A DNA stretch of 47,682 bases from Desulforudis sp. (GTDB lineage Bacteria; Bacillota; Desulfotomaculia; Desulfotomaculales; Desulforudaceae), in NCBI GenBank assembly GCA_003604975.1, contig QZIR01000015.1:1-47682 (forward strand), written 5' to 3'. Below the pieces are notes generated by a model, which saw only the letters and a program-made list of their open reading frames with translations, was not told the DNA's origin and made no database searches. Both the position numbers and the translations under genes were made by a program. The first letter of the stretch is position 1. Every line of letters begins with the position of its first letter. This document shows, in pieces, positions 31,686 to 40,204 of this stretch.

Positions 31686-33290
31686 TTACCCAGATTCACC
31701 GTTTCCGCTACCCAGGATGGCCAGGGCATGCAGGGCCGCCACCGCCAGGCTGCTTCCCCCGCGCCGGCCGGCCACACAGATCCAGGGCACGTCTAATTCC
31801 ATCAGTTCGTCCTTACTCTCCTCCACATGCACAAACCCCACCGGCATTCCCACGACCAGGGCGGGACGGACCTCACCCTCACGGATCATCCGGTTTAGTT
31901 CCAGCAGGGCCACCGGGGCGTTGCCGATCAGAACGATCCCCCCGTCCAGGAACGGGCGCGCCTGCCGCACGGCAAAAAGGGAACGGGGCAGCCCTGCCGC
32001 CTGCGCCTCCTCCGCCACCGCCGGGTCGGCCACCAGGCAATGGACGTCCCCGGACGTGTAGCTGGCGTAAACCCGGTTTAACCGGGCCAAGGAAAGCCCG
32101 GCCCGAATCATATTCGCGTCCGCGTAGATGGGCGCGCCCCGTCGCAGGGCCTCAACCCCTGCTTCGACGGCGCCCGGACTGAAACGTACGGCATCCACCA
32201 ACCCAAAGTCGGCCGTGGTGTGGATCAGCCGCCGCACCACCGCCCACTCCGCCGCCCGAAAGGTGTGGGCCGGTGCCTCAGCATCAATCCGGCGGAAGGA
32301 CTCGGCCTCGATCGCGGCGCCCGACATCGGTCGTTGGTAGAGGGTATAGATCCCCGGTGGTGCACCGGTCGGTGTCGTCTCACCAGCATCCTTGCCCACC
32401 TCAGGACCACTCAGTCGGCCGTTCTGGCACCGGTACCCCTGCTCCAGGGCCTCCAGGAGTTCATATCGGGTAAGCGGGGGTTGACCGTCCACCGCCAGAC
32501 CACGGCGACAGGCATCCGTAAAGACGTCCAGCACCCACGGCCGGGCCAGATTGGCCGAGTCCAGGAGCGCGTCGTCCCGAAAAACGGCAGCCGGCGGACC
32601 CTCCCCGACCAGACGTCCTCCGGCCAACACCAGGCACCAATCGGCCAGGGTCCAGGCCAGGTCAACGTCATGCGTGGAGAAGATCACGGTGGTGCCGTTG
32701 TCCCGCAGCCGCCGCAGCAGATCGGCCATCTGCACCGCCCCCCGCGGGTCCAGCCCCGCTGTCGGTTCGTCGCAGATCAGGACTTTCGGTTCCATCGCCA
32801 ACACCCCGGCTAGGGCAACCCGCTTTTTCTCACCGTGGGACAGGGCGTGGGTGGGACGCCCGGCCAGCTCCGCGAGACCCACCGTAGCCAGTACCTGCTC
32901 TACGCGCTGGCGTACCTCGTTTTCCGGAAGACCAAGGTTCAAGGGGCCAAAAGAGATGTCCTGGTAGACACTGGCGGAAAACAGCTGAGCGTCGGGGTCC
33001 TGAAAGACCATCCCCACCTCACGGCGCAGGGCTTTCAGCGCCCGATGGTCGTAGGACAGGGGGCGACCCTGGAAAGATACCGTGCCAGCGGTCGGCCGGT
33101 GCACACCGACCAGGTGCATAAAAAGGGTCGTCTTACCGGCCCCGTTGGCGCCCAGCACGGTAATGGTCCGGCCCCGACGCAGGGACACGGTTACGCCCCG
33201 TAGCCCCGTCGTTCCGTCGGCATAGGTGAAATTCAGATCCCGTAACTCGAATACGGTGTCGTCCAAAGATGCACTCGCTCCCTCAAACAC
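31686..33290 (-). CDS. Fusion of cobalt importer ATPase CbiO with precorrin-8X methylmutase CbiC
   Basis: A 534-residue protein in one uninterrupted frame. Residues 12-285 are an ECF-type ATPase: Walker A GANGAGKT (47-54), VFQDPDAQLFSASVYQDI, signature SHGEKK (151-156), Walker B LICDEPTAGLD and switch H207. Residues 286-312 are a Gly/Pro/Thr-rich linker. Residues 313-534 are CbiC: QRPMSGAAIEAESFRRID, catalytic His H357 in RRLIHTTADF, VDAVRFSPGA, YADANMIRAG, GNAPVALLEL and VGMPVGFVHVEESK. CbiO powers cobalt import with CbiMNQ; CbiC moves the C11 methyl to C12 to give cobyrinic acid. The gene sits between cbiQ and cbiX; no separate cbiO or cbiC exists in the operon, so both roles rest on this protein. 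Confidence 0.92.
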   Translation of the reverse strand: MFEGASASLDDTVFELRDLNFTYADGTTGLRGVTVSLRRGRTITVLGANGAGKTTLFMHLVGVHRPTAGTVSFQGRPLSYDHRALKALRREVGMVFQDPDAQLFSASVYQDISFGPLNLGLPENEVRQRVEQVLATVGLAELAGRPTHALSHGEKKRVALAGVLAMEPKVLICDEPTAGLDPRGAVQMADLLRRLRDNGTTVIFSTHDVDLAWTLADWCLVLAGGRLVGEGPPAAVFRDDALLDSANLARPWVLDVFTDACRRGLAVDGQPPLTRYELLEALEQGYRCQNGRLSGPEVGKDAGETTPTGAPPGIYTLYQRPMSGAAIEAESFRRIDAEAPAHTFRAAEWAVVRRLIHTTADFGLVDAVRFSPGAVEAGVEALRRGAPIYADANMIRAGLSLARLNRVYASYTSGDVHCLVADPAVAEEAQAAGLPRSLFAVRQARPFLDGGIVLIGNAPVALLELNRMIREGEVRPALVVGMPVGFVHVEESKDELMELDVPWICVAGRRGGSSLAVAALHALAILGSGNGESG

Positions 33291-33359
33291 CCACCAGGTG
33301 CTTTCTCTATCCGATCGCCACTAAAGGTTGCCCACGGCGCTCTCAGCCGACCCGGCCCC

Positions 33360-34121
33360 TCAGACGGTTACCGCCAGGAACAACAGGCTCCCCCCCAGGG
33401 CCGCCGCTAACACCACGTTTCCGGGAGACAGCCGGCGTGGTGCTTCCAGCACATTGAGACCGCCGTCGTACCCCCGCAGGGAGAGAGCAACGAAAAGTTC
33501 CCGGGCCCGCTGATGCGCGCGCAGCAGGAGGTTGGCCAGCAGGGCACCCCACGCCCGGTAGCTTGTCCCCAGGCTGGTATACCCGAGGCGCAGGGCCTGG
33601 GCCCGGCGCATTTCCAGGGCCGTCTCCAAGAGTACAAAGACAAAGCGGTACACCAAGGCCAGAATCTCCAGGAAGAGAGCTGGTACCCGGCCGCGCCGCA
33701 GCAGCGCGAGGACGTCCGGCAGCGGCGTGGACAGGGCTAGGAAATACAGGCAGGAAACCCCACCCAGCGTCCGGACGAGAATATCCCGGGCGACGGCCAA
33801 CCCGGCCTGGGTAAACCCAAGATACAACCCGTAAACCTCAAACCAGCGCCCTTCCGGTGTCTGACCGGTAGTCACCGTGAGCGCCACAGCCGGCAGCCCG
33901 GCCGCGAGAAACACCACCGGAACCAGGAGCATCCGTGTATAGACAGGCCAGGGTGTCCGCCCCGCCGCTACAGTTAAGGCGGCCATCAACCCAAACACCA
34001 GCAGGGGCACCCACCAGGTCCGTGCCACCAGGCAGGCCGCCAGCGCCAGGACCACCAGCAGACCCTTTTCCGCCGGGTGCCGTACCGCCAGCGGACTGGC
34101 ATAGGCAATCCGGTCAATCAA
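33360..34121 (-). CDS. cbiQ: Cobalt ECF transporter transmembrane protein CbiQ
   Basis: A 253-residue membrane protein with about five to six hydrophobic segments. The C-terminal coupling motifs are visible: EMRRAQALRLGY and ARELFVALSLRGYDG match the two A-R-G helices by which T components grip the ATPase. I set the start at TTG 34121 ([15 protein letters not shown]), with AAGGGG 9 bases upstream, overlapping the cbiN stop as TTGA; the longer frame reads through cbiN out of frame. Confidence 0.92.
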   Translation of the reverse strand: MIDRIAYASPLAVRHPAEKGLLVVLALAACLVARTWWVPLLVFGLMAALTVAAGRTPWPVYTRMLLVPVVFLAAGLPAVALTVTTGQTPEGRWFEVYGLYLGFTQAGLAVARDILVRTLGGVSCLYFLALSTPLPDVLALLRRGRVPALFLEILALVYRFVFVLLETALEMRRAQALRLGYTSLGTSYRAWGALLANLLLRAHQRARELFVALSLRGYDGGLNVLEAPRRLSPGNVVLAAALGGSLLFLAVTV

Positions 34122-34411
34122 CGGGACGTACCCCTTTTCCGTCCGAAGTAGTAACCGATAAATCCCGCGCCCAGTGCTGACTGCAGGGCAAACAGCAGGC
34201 TCTCCACCTCGCCTGACGGCGGCGCCCATATCGGTTCGGCCCAGGGCTCATAATCGGGCCGGATCTCCGCAATCAGTTCTTTCGCCTGGTTATCGACCCC
34301 TACGAACATCTCGGCCCCCGGGCTGCCGGAACCGGACACCAGGAAAAGGGGCAGAGCCGCCAGAAGGATGACCCCCAGTACAAGCAAAAGGTTACCGCGC
34401 AGGATTTTCAA
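34118..34411 (-). CDS. cbiN: Cobalt transport protein CbiN
   Basis: A 97-residue protein with two transmembrane helices (residues 7-27 and about 70-90) and an external loop with [20 protein letters not shown] and YEPWAEPIW, the CbiN signature. It helps load cobalt into CbiM. It overlaps cbiM by 20 bases and cbiQ by four. Confidence 0.95.
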   Translation of the reverse strand: MKILRGNLLLVLGVILLAALPLFLVSGSGSPGAEMFVGVDNQAKELIAEIRPDYEPWAEPIWAPPSGEVESLLFALQSALGAGFIGYYFGRKRGTSR

Positions 34412-35081
34412 GCATTACACCTCCAGGGAGCACCGACAGGTCCTCCAGTTCTTTGCGGCTGTATTTCTGAAGACCATTAAATATGATCACCGTCAAGAGT
34501 CCGGAGCTTATGGCCAACGGGATCTGGGTCACGGCGAAGACCGCCCCGAACTTGGCAAAGGACGCGGCAAAACCGCCGACCGGGTCCGGAAAGGCCAGGG
34601 CCAGCTGGAATGACGTCGTTACATAGGTCATCAGGTCGCCTCCGGCCGCTGCCGTGAACACCGACACCGTAAAGGGCAGCCGTAAAAACTGACAGACGCG
34701 GAAGAGCGCAAAAGCGGCGAAGGGACCGACTACCGCCATGGAAAAGGTATTGGCGCCGAGTGTGGTAATCCCCCCGTGGGCCAATAGCAGCGCCTGCAAG
34801 ACAAGGACCACACAGCCCACAACGGCCATAACGGACGGGCCAAACAGAATTGTACCCAATCCGATCCCCGTAGGATGGGAACTGCTGCCCGTAACCGATG
34901 GGATCTTAAGTGCAGACAGGACAAAGGTGAAGGCGCCCGCCAGGCCCAGGAGCATCTTGGCCTCCGGGTTGGCACGGACTTTCCGGCTTATAGAGTACAG
35001 ACCGTAGGTCACAAAAGGCGCCGATGCTGCCGTCCAGCCGACAGCATGGCTGATGGGTAGGAATCCTTCCATAATATGCAC
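34392..35081 (-). CDS. cbiM: Cobalt ECF transporter substrate-specific protein CbiM
   Basis: A 229-residue membrane protein, the cobalt-binding S component. The N-terminal MHIMEGFLP holds the metal-binding His2 and the amino-terminal ligand; [18 protein letters not shown] with its histidine and [18 protein letters not shown] are fully conserved. It is the first gene after the riboswitch. Confidence 0.96.
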   Translation of the reverse strand: MHIMEGFLPISHAVGWTAASAPFVTYGLYSISRKVRANPEAKMLLGLAGAFTFVLSALKIPSVTGSSSHPTGIGLGTILFGPSVMAVVGCVVLVLQALLLAHGGITTLGANTFSMAVVGPFAAFALFRVCQFLRLPFTVSVFTAAAGGDLMTYVTTSFQLALAFPDPVGGFAASFAKFGAVFAVTQIPLAISSGLLTVIIFNGLQKYSRKELEDLSVLPGGVMLENPAR

Positions 35082-35140
35082 AGGATCGTATAACCTCCTC
35101 TAGCTGACTCCCAAGCCTGGAAGTCCAGTTTTATCTCCCA

Positions 35141-35181
35141 AAAACAAAATCCCTGACCCGTCAGACAACGAGCCAGGGATT
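35141..35181 (-). terminator. Terminator of the riboswitch expression platform
   Basis: On the minus strand AATCCCTG (35181-35174) pairs with CAGGGATT (35155-35148), followed by TTGTTTT. It lies between the aptamer and cbiM, so it would stop transcription of the whole operon when coenzyme B12 is bound. Confidence 0.8.
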
Positions 35182-35241
35182 ACGTATTCAATCCTGGTAT
35201 AACATTCACACCCCCTTATTCCGCGAGGCGGGTATGGGTTC

Positions 35242-35420
35242 CACTCTGGGCAGGTCTTCTGACTCCCGGATCATCCTACCGGTCACACCTTCCCGGCGGC
35301 CTGTCCACCAGTGGTTGGTCGTGACTTTCGTTCCCGGTCACAGCGGCGGGTCCGTACCGGATTCGCACCGGTTTCCCTATTCTCCCCACCGAACCGGGAG
35401 GTCCGGGGGCACCCAGAATG
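35242..35420 (-). ncRNA. Adenosylcobalamin (B12) riboswitch
   Basis: On the minus strand the aptamer reads GGGAAACCGGTGCGAATCC, GACCCGCCGCTGTGACCGGG, then an ACCACTGG-containing B12 box region, CCGCCGGGAAGG and finally GAGTCAGAAGACCTGCCC, the standard order of the cobalamin riboswitch. The closing stem P1 is CATTCTGGG (35420-35412) with CCCAGAGTG (35250-35242), one G-U pair. It controls the 18-gene operon downstream. Confidence 0.95.
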
Positions 35421-35482
35421 TTTTTCCTATTTAATTAGAGAATACCCGGTAATTGCCGGTTACCCTCCCAAGAATATACTTC

Positions 35483-35512
35483 ATTATAGTAAGTCCGAAA
35501 GAGAACTGTCAA
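35483..35512 (-). promoter_or_regulatory. Promoter of the cobalamin operon
   Basis: On the minus strand a perfect TTGACA (35512-35507), an 18-base spacer and a perfect TATAAT (35488-35483), about 60 bases before the riboswitch aptamer. Confidence 0.88.
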
Positions 35513-35630
35513 GACACTATGCAATGAATCCGACAAGCGCTCTACCGGGCCAAGTCCGAAGGCCGGAACCAGGTTGACTAGTATTCCGGGCGTCCTTCCG
35601 TATAGGATCGGTGTTTCAGCGCCTGTAGCG

Positions 35631-38600
35631 TTAGGCCGGATGGCCAAACCCCCGGTTGGCGCCTTTCAGGGCGACAGTACGGATCGGAGAGCACCGGATT
35701 TCCTTTTCGGTCGGCATATCCACCTTCAGTTCGGCCACGGTCCGAACACCCTTCAAATAGGCGCCGAACTCATAACGCAGGTTCTCGATGGGGTTGTTCT
35801 CCACCGCCCCGGTCGGCCTGATCACGATCGCGTCCAAATGGTACCGCCCGGTTCGGTAAGCCACAGCGGCCCGACCGTGCCCGTCCAGGAGGTACCGCTT
35901 GCCCTGGTCCCACACCAGCAGCACCGGCACCCGGTTCTCCTTCAGCAAGCAGAGCTTTTCCCTCGTCTCCCAAACACGGTAATGCAGGTCGTGGGTCGGC
36001 CTCAGTTCACGGACATCGACCCTTTCCACCCCTACCCTGATGTTCGCCCCATAGATTTGGCGGTACACCTTATTCAGCAAAACCTGAACCAAGCCGTTCA
36101 GCATCCTCTGCTGTCCGCGGAAACCGGACACCTGCTGGATGATATGGGCCGCGGTGTCACAGAGGGCCCGCTCCTCGTCCTTCTCGCCGTGTACGGCATG
36201 GCTCACGAATTCGTGGTAGAACACGGCCAGCTGCTCAACCTCGGATAAGGTAAAGAAGCTTGGATGGATGAAAACGCTGCCGGCATCAATGTCCGCTTCC
36301 GCCACCCAGTCGATATCCGGGGTGATTATCAGCCTGAACCGGCAACCACCCTGGCGACAACGGGACAGGTCACGCCGGGCAGCCGGGACGGTGTAACTCA
36401 GGAGCATCCTTAAGACTTGGCGTTGACGCTCATCGAGTTCTCCTTCCTGGAGGGTCAACCGCGAGCGGTCACCCTGGATACCGATTTCCGCACGGACCGT
36501 GGACCACCCGCGGAAGCACCGCTTCTGCAGCAGAGGGACACGATATGGATAGGCCAGGTGGGCCTCCCCCAAGGTTCGAAACGGCCCCTCCGGCTCGTAA
36601 CGGACACCGGAGAAGATTGGGACACCGCATTCGGCAGCCTTCTGGGCAATGAGACGCCGGGCTTTCTTCAGGGCCACAAGAACCTCGGACGGTGCCACGA
36701 GCAACCTGGGGTTCTTCAGATCAGCCGCCAGCAAGTACTGGGCCAGTTTGGGTTCGTTCACGGAGACGAAATCGATGGACCGGCGAATGTACCGCTCCAT
36801 AAGCAGTACGTTGGCGGGAATGGCGATCTCCATCCCGACCGCGATACTGCCCAGTCCCTCCTCGGCGATGATCGCCAGGGCTCGATCCAGTTCCTTCAGG
36901 GTTCTGATCTGGGTCAGCTCCAAGCGCAGGGGTAGACCCCGGGCGATCACCGAGCGCAGGGCGCGCAATTCCCAGCGGAAGAAAGGCTCGTAGGCCGGAT
37001 CAGTCCACCGTGCCAACCCGGAAAACCCCATCAGCGGGTTCTCATCCGGGCTCTCCAGCCGTGTTCCCCCCCTGAGCCTGTAAAAACCCGGAGTGTCCAG
37101 ATCGTTAGTGCTGTAAACCGGCGCCGTGCCTGGGAGCCGGCGCTCGCAAGCCGTAATCAGCGCCTCGCGGAACACGCCTGTGTAGAACTGCTCGGGATCT
37201 GGGTGTTCGGACGCCAGGTCCAGCGGATGGCAGCCGATCGTCTTGAGGATCTCGTTGGCCCTGATCCGGGTGCACGGCAGTTCCCGGGGCGCAATCCCGG
37301 TATAGCCGCATGTAGGAAGCCCCGGTTTAGCCGGTTCGGAACCCAGGGGGCCGGGAGAGGCGGCCAGTTTGGTTTCGGCCTGGGCCACCGCCCGGACAAC
37401 TTGCAGGTAGCTGGTGTCCGCAACGCCTATCGAATCTATACCCATTCGGACCAGAAGCTCGGCAAAGGCGGGATCGTTGGACGGCCTTTGCCCACAAAGT
37501 CCCGTCTTCACCCCGAGGCGCCGGGCGGTCTTGATGACCTGCTCCAGGGCCTTGACCACCGCTGGCTCGGTCTCATCAAAAACCGCGTGCATCCGGTCGT
37601 TGTCCCGGCCTACCGCCAGCACAAACTGGGTCAGGTCATTGGAGCCAATGGAGATGAAGTCGAGCCGTGGGCGGCCGGCGGCATCGGTCAGGAAAGCCTC
37701 CAGGTCCAAGGCGTTGTATGGCACCTCGACCATCATACCGATCTGCAGGCCGTCATCACCGCGGTGCAGTCCCTCCGCGGCCAAAAACTCCAGCGTTTTC
37801 TCCAGTTCGGCGGGGGTCCTTACCACCGGGAACATCACGGCGATATTCCGGTAGCCCATCCCCCTGGCCAGCTTGATTGCTTCGAGCTCCCACCCGAACA
37901 CGGCCGCGTAGGAAGGATCGATCATACGCCCCTCGCCACGGAATCCCAGCATCGGGTTATCCTCCCGCTGCTCGAACAGGTAACCGCCCCACATATCGTG
38001 GTACTCATTACTCTTAAAGTCCGTGGTACGGTAAATCACGACCTGGTCCAGGGACTGGGTGACCGCGATGGACGCAATGGCCCGGCCCAGAGTCTCGACG
38101 TAAAACTGACGGCCGCTGGTATAGCCCCGGATAACCTCGGCAATCTTGTCTCTCAGCTGGTACAGGGCGGCAAAGCGCCCTCCCTCCGCAAAATCACCTG
38201 CGTCATAGGCATACAGGGCCTGGGGGTGCACCTCCATCCGGGCCAGCACAAACTCTGCCCGGAGGAGGCTCACGCCGTAGTGCGAACGGTAGCCGGCAAT
38301 AGGGAAACGCCGCGCCACGAAGGGGTTCGCCAGAATCAGGCCGATCTTGGTCCTCGTCTCCGGTAGCTCGTCGATGTCCACGCTTTCCCCGGTCTCCACC
38401 AGGACGTCCTCCAGAGGGAAGGGATGCCGATACACCCGTCCCGCTTCACCGTCCACGGTAACGGTCACGTCCGGGATTTCCTGCAGCACCTGGCGCAGGG
38501 TTTCCAACGCCGTCTTCCCCACCCCGACCACCGCCGGTTTACGCAGTTCCCGCGCCACAATCGCGGCATGCGAGGTGGATCCGCCTACTGCGGTAATGAA

Positions 38601-39911
38601 CCCCCCCACTACCTGCATCGCCGGAACCATATCCGGAGTGGTGAACTCCGCACAGAGGATATCCCCCGGTCTGACCCGGCTCATCTGGGCGGACAGTTCC
38701 AGGGGATCACGGGCGTCGATCATCACCAACCGTCCGGAGGCCGCTCCCGAACCCGGAGTGCCGGAACACAGGAGCTCCGCCTGCTTCATCATGTCACGGC
38801 GAACGATCTTCTTCTTCTGTTTGATAATCCGCGGTTCCTCGCCGGCAAACACGGTTTCCGGCCGCGCCTGGGTGATCCAGAGTTGATCCCGGTCATCGAT
38901 GGCGAATTCGATGTCCCGCATGTCTCCGTAGTGTTCCGAAACAGAGAGCACCACCCGGGCAATCTCCCTCGCCTTCTCGTCCGTAACCGAGAATTTCCGT
39001 CGCAACGCCTCCGGCACATTGAGCGTCCTGGTGCCCCCGGCCTGTTCGTCAAAGACCACCATTTCTTCCTTGGCACCCAGGCGCTTCTCCAGGATCTCGA
39101 GCTGCCCGTCCGGCGCTACCGCCAGCAGGTAGTTGTCCGGTGTCTGACGCCCGCTGACGATGCCTTCGCCCAGGCCTTCACCGACGTCCAGGTACACCAC
39201 CCCGGCGGTGGTACCGTGTCTGGCGCTCCAGCCGGTTTCAATGTCTACGCTGAAGGCCGTTCCGGATTTTACGCTCCGGATCATGCGCTGGACGACGACG
39301 GCCATCTCCACCTGCAGGTGGTCGTACTTCTTTTCGAGGCGGTAACTGATCGCCCGGTCTGTAAACAGAGACGCCCAGCACTTCCGGACCGCATCGAGCA
39401 CGGCCTCTTCACCGCGGACGTTTAAGTAGGTATCCTGCTGCCCGGCGAAAGAGGCGTCGGGTAGATCCTCCGCCGAAGCCGAACTCCGTACCGCGACCGG
39501 GAGGTCCGGCATATGCGCCTTATCGGCCAGGCGGCCGTACCTCTGCCTGATCTCCTGCACAATACAGTCCGGAATCACGGCACCCGGCTGACGAATGATG
39601 TCCCTGATCTGCTTTCCCGCTACAGCTACCTTAGAAATGTAGTCCGGGTCAGACAGATTCAAGTCCCGCAGCAGGGCACGGATAGCCTCGCCGAGACGGC
39701 TGTCGCTCTGGAGAAAACAGCGGTAGGCCGCAGTCGTGACGATAAACCCGGACGGCACCGCAATCTCCGATATCCCGGTCAGTTCCCCCAGGTTGGCACC
39801 CTTCCCGCCGGCCAGGAGAACATCCCCGGCCCGTACCTCTTCGAACTGCACAGCCAAGCGCCCGGGTTCGCACCCCTTCGGTTCCGGCCAAGCCGCAATT
39901 GAAATCCCCAC
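35631..39911 (-). CDS. PEP synthase-like multidomain protein with second, degenerate PEP barrel and unique C-terminus
   Basis: A 1426-residue soluble protein. Residues 20-355: pyruvate/ATP-grasp domain with AVRSSASAEDLPDASFAGQQ. 375-500: phosphohistidine domain, catalytic H448 in GGSTSHAAIVAREL. 520-840: PEP-binding barrel with GFRGEGRMID, ISIGSNDLTQF and active-site C806 in TGLCGQRPS. So far this is a complete PEP synthase (about 800 residues). 870-1130 repeats the barrel: ENPLMGFSGLARWTDPAYEPF copies DNPMLGFRGEGRMIDPSYAAV, but the CGQ motif is gone. 1150-1426 is new: HEFVSHAVH (H1233, E1234, H1238, H1241) and a ParB-like YLLDGHGRAAVAY (1340-1352). The first half may make PEP from pyruvate or phosphorylate another substrate. 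GTG start, AGGGGAGG 9 bases upstream; single gene with its own promoter. Confidence 0.85.
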   Translation of the reverse strand: MGISIAAWPEPKGCEPGRLAVQFEEVRAGDVLLAGGKGANLGELTGISEIAVPSGFIVTTAAYRCFLQSDSRLGEAIRALLRDLNLSDPDYISKVAVAGKQIRDIIRQPGAVIPDCIVQEIRQRYGRLADKAHMPDLPVAVRSSASAEDLPDASFAGQQDTYLNVRGEEAVLDAVRKCWASLFTDRAISYRLEKKYDHLQVEMAVVVQRMIRSVKSGTAFSVDIETGWSARHGTTAGVVYLDVGEGLGEGIVSGRQTPDNYLLAVAPDGQLEILEKRLGAKEEMVVFDEQAGGTRTLNVPEALRRKFSVTDEKAREIARVVLSVSEHYGDMRDIEFAIDDRDQLWITQARPETVFAGEEPRIIKQKKKIVRRDMMKQAELLCSGTPGSGAASGRLVMIDARDPLELSAQMSRVRPGDILCAEFTTPDMVPAMQVVGGFITAVGGSTSHAAIVARELRKPAVVGVGKTALETLRQVLQEIPDVTVTVDGEAGRVYRHPFPLEDVLVETGESVDIDELPETRTKIGLILANPFVARRFPIAGYRSHYGVSLLRAEFVLARMEVHPQALYAYDAGDFAEGGRFAALYQLRDKIAEVIRGYTSGRQFYVETLGRAIASIAVTQSLDQVVIYRTTDFKSNEYHDMWGGYLFEQREDNPMLGFRGEGRMIDPSYAAVFGWELEAIKLARGMGYRNIAVMFPVVRTPAELEKTLEFLAAEGLHRGDDGLQIGMMVEVPYNALDLEAFLTDAAGRPRLDFISIGSNDLTQFVLAVGRDNDRMHAVFDETEPAVVKALEQVIKTARRLGVKTGLCGQRPSNDPAFAELLVRMGIDSIGVADTSYLQVVRAVAQAETKLAASPGPLGSEPAKPGLPTCGYTGIAPRELPCTRIRANEILKTIGCHPLDLASEHPDPEQFYTGVFREALITACERRLPGTAPVYSTNDLDTPGFYRLRGGTRLESPDENPLMGFSGLARWTDPAYEPFFRWELRALRSVIARGLPLRLELTQIRTLKELDRALAIIAEEGLGSIAVGMEIAIPANVLLMERYIRRSIDFVSVNEPKLAQYLLAADLKNPRLLVAPSEVLVALKKARRLIAQKAAECGVPIFSGVRYEPEGPFRTLGEAHLAYPYRVPLLQKRCFRGWSTVRAEIGIQGDRSRLTLQEGELDERQRQVLRMLLSYTVPAARRDLSRCRQGGCRFRLIITPDIDWVAEADIDAGSVFIHPSFFTLSEVEQLAVFYHEFVSHAVHGEKDEERALCDTAAHIIQQVSGFRGQQRMLNGLVQVLLNKVYRQIYGANIRVGVERVDVRELRPTHDLHYRVWETREKLCLLKENRVPVLLVWDQGKRYLLDGHGRAAVAYRTGRYHLDAIVIRPTGAVENNPIENLRYEFGAYLKGVRTVAELKVDMPTEKEIRCSPIRTVALKGANRGFGHPA

Positions 39912-39923
39912 CGTATAAGACCT

Positions 39924-39985
39924 CCCCTAAAAAACAAATTGACCCCCCTGGCGCCACCTCGGCTCCAAAAAGGGTGTCAATCAAT
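39924..39985 (-). terminator. Terminator inside the leader of the PEP synthase-like gene
   Basis: On the minus strand ATTGACACCC pairs with GGGGGGTCAAT (one mismatch) around a loop holding GGCGCC, followed by TTGTTTTTT, and only then comes the AGGGGAGG ribosome binding site. The position before the gene, after its own promoter, suggests attenuation rather than the end of another gene. Confidence 0.6.
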
Positions 39986-40051
39986 GCGGGAGATCCTTTC
40001 CTGAACAAGCTCAGCAACCGGGCCTGACTTTTTCTTGTCGAACTGCCACAA
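39977..40051 (-). CDS. Possible 24-residue leader peptide
   Basis: TTG at 40051 with AAAGG about 10 bases upstream opens a 25-codon frame with protein-like composition (WQFDKKKSGPVAELVQERIS) and a TGA at 39979-39977. The stop lies inside the 5' arm of the leader terminator, so translation would disturb that hairpin. No homologue recognised; it could be chance or the remnant of a gene. Confidence 0.35.
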   Translation of the reverse strand: MWQFDKKKSGPVAELVQERISRID

Positions 40052-40071
40052 CAGGATGGTGCCTTTCTACC

Positions 40072-40100
40072 AATATATCACTATTGGAGAGATATGTAAA
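40072..40100 (-). promoter_or_regulatory. Promoter of the PEP synthase-like gene
   Basis: On the minus strand TTTACA (40100-40095), a 17-base spacer and TATATT (40077-40072) in an AT-rich stretch. The predicted leader is about 155 bases. Confidence 0.65.
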
Positions 40101-40204
40101 CACAAATCCCGTTATGACGTTAAATATAATACACTATTAGTAACTTACAGGTTAATCTGTATGTCACATTTAAAGGATATAGGGTACTCCAGTGGCCTCA
40201 GTCA

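Noticed and set aside
37203-38366. A 387-codon plus-strand open frame inside the PEP synthase-like gene
   Set aside because: Shadow of the opposite strand; the minus-strand frame carries all the conserved motifs.
39649-40017. A 122-codon minus-strand frame overlapping the leader and start of the PEP synthase-like gene
   Set aside because: Its start is not preceded by a ribosome binding site and most of it lies out of frame inside the larger gene; only the shorter leader ORF seemed worth noting.
39912-40065. A T-box leader for the PEP synthase-like gene
   Set aside because: The GAGGTGGCGCC stretch only faintly resembles the T-box consensus, and no specifier stem or AG bulge is visible.
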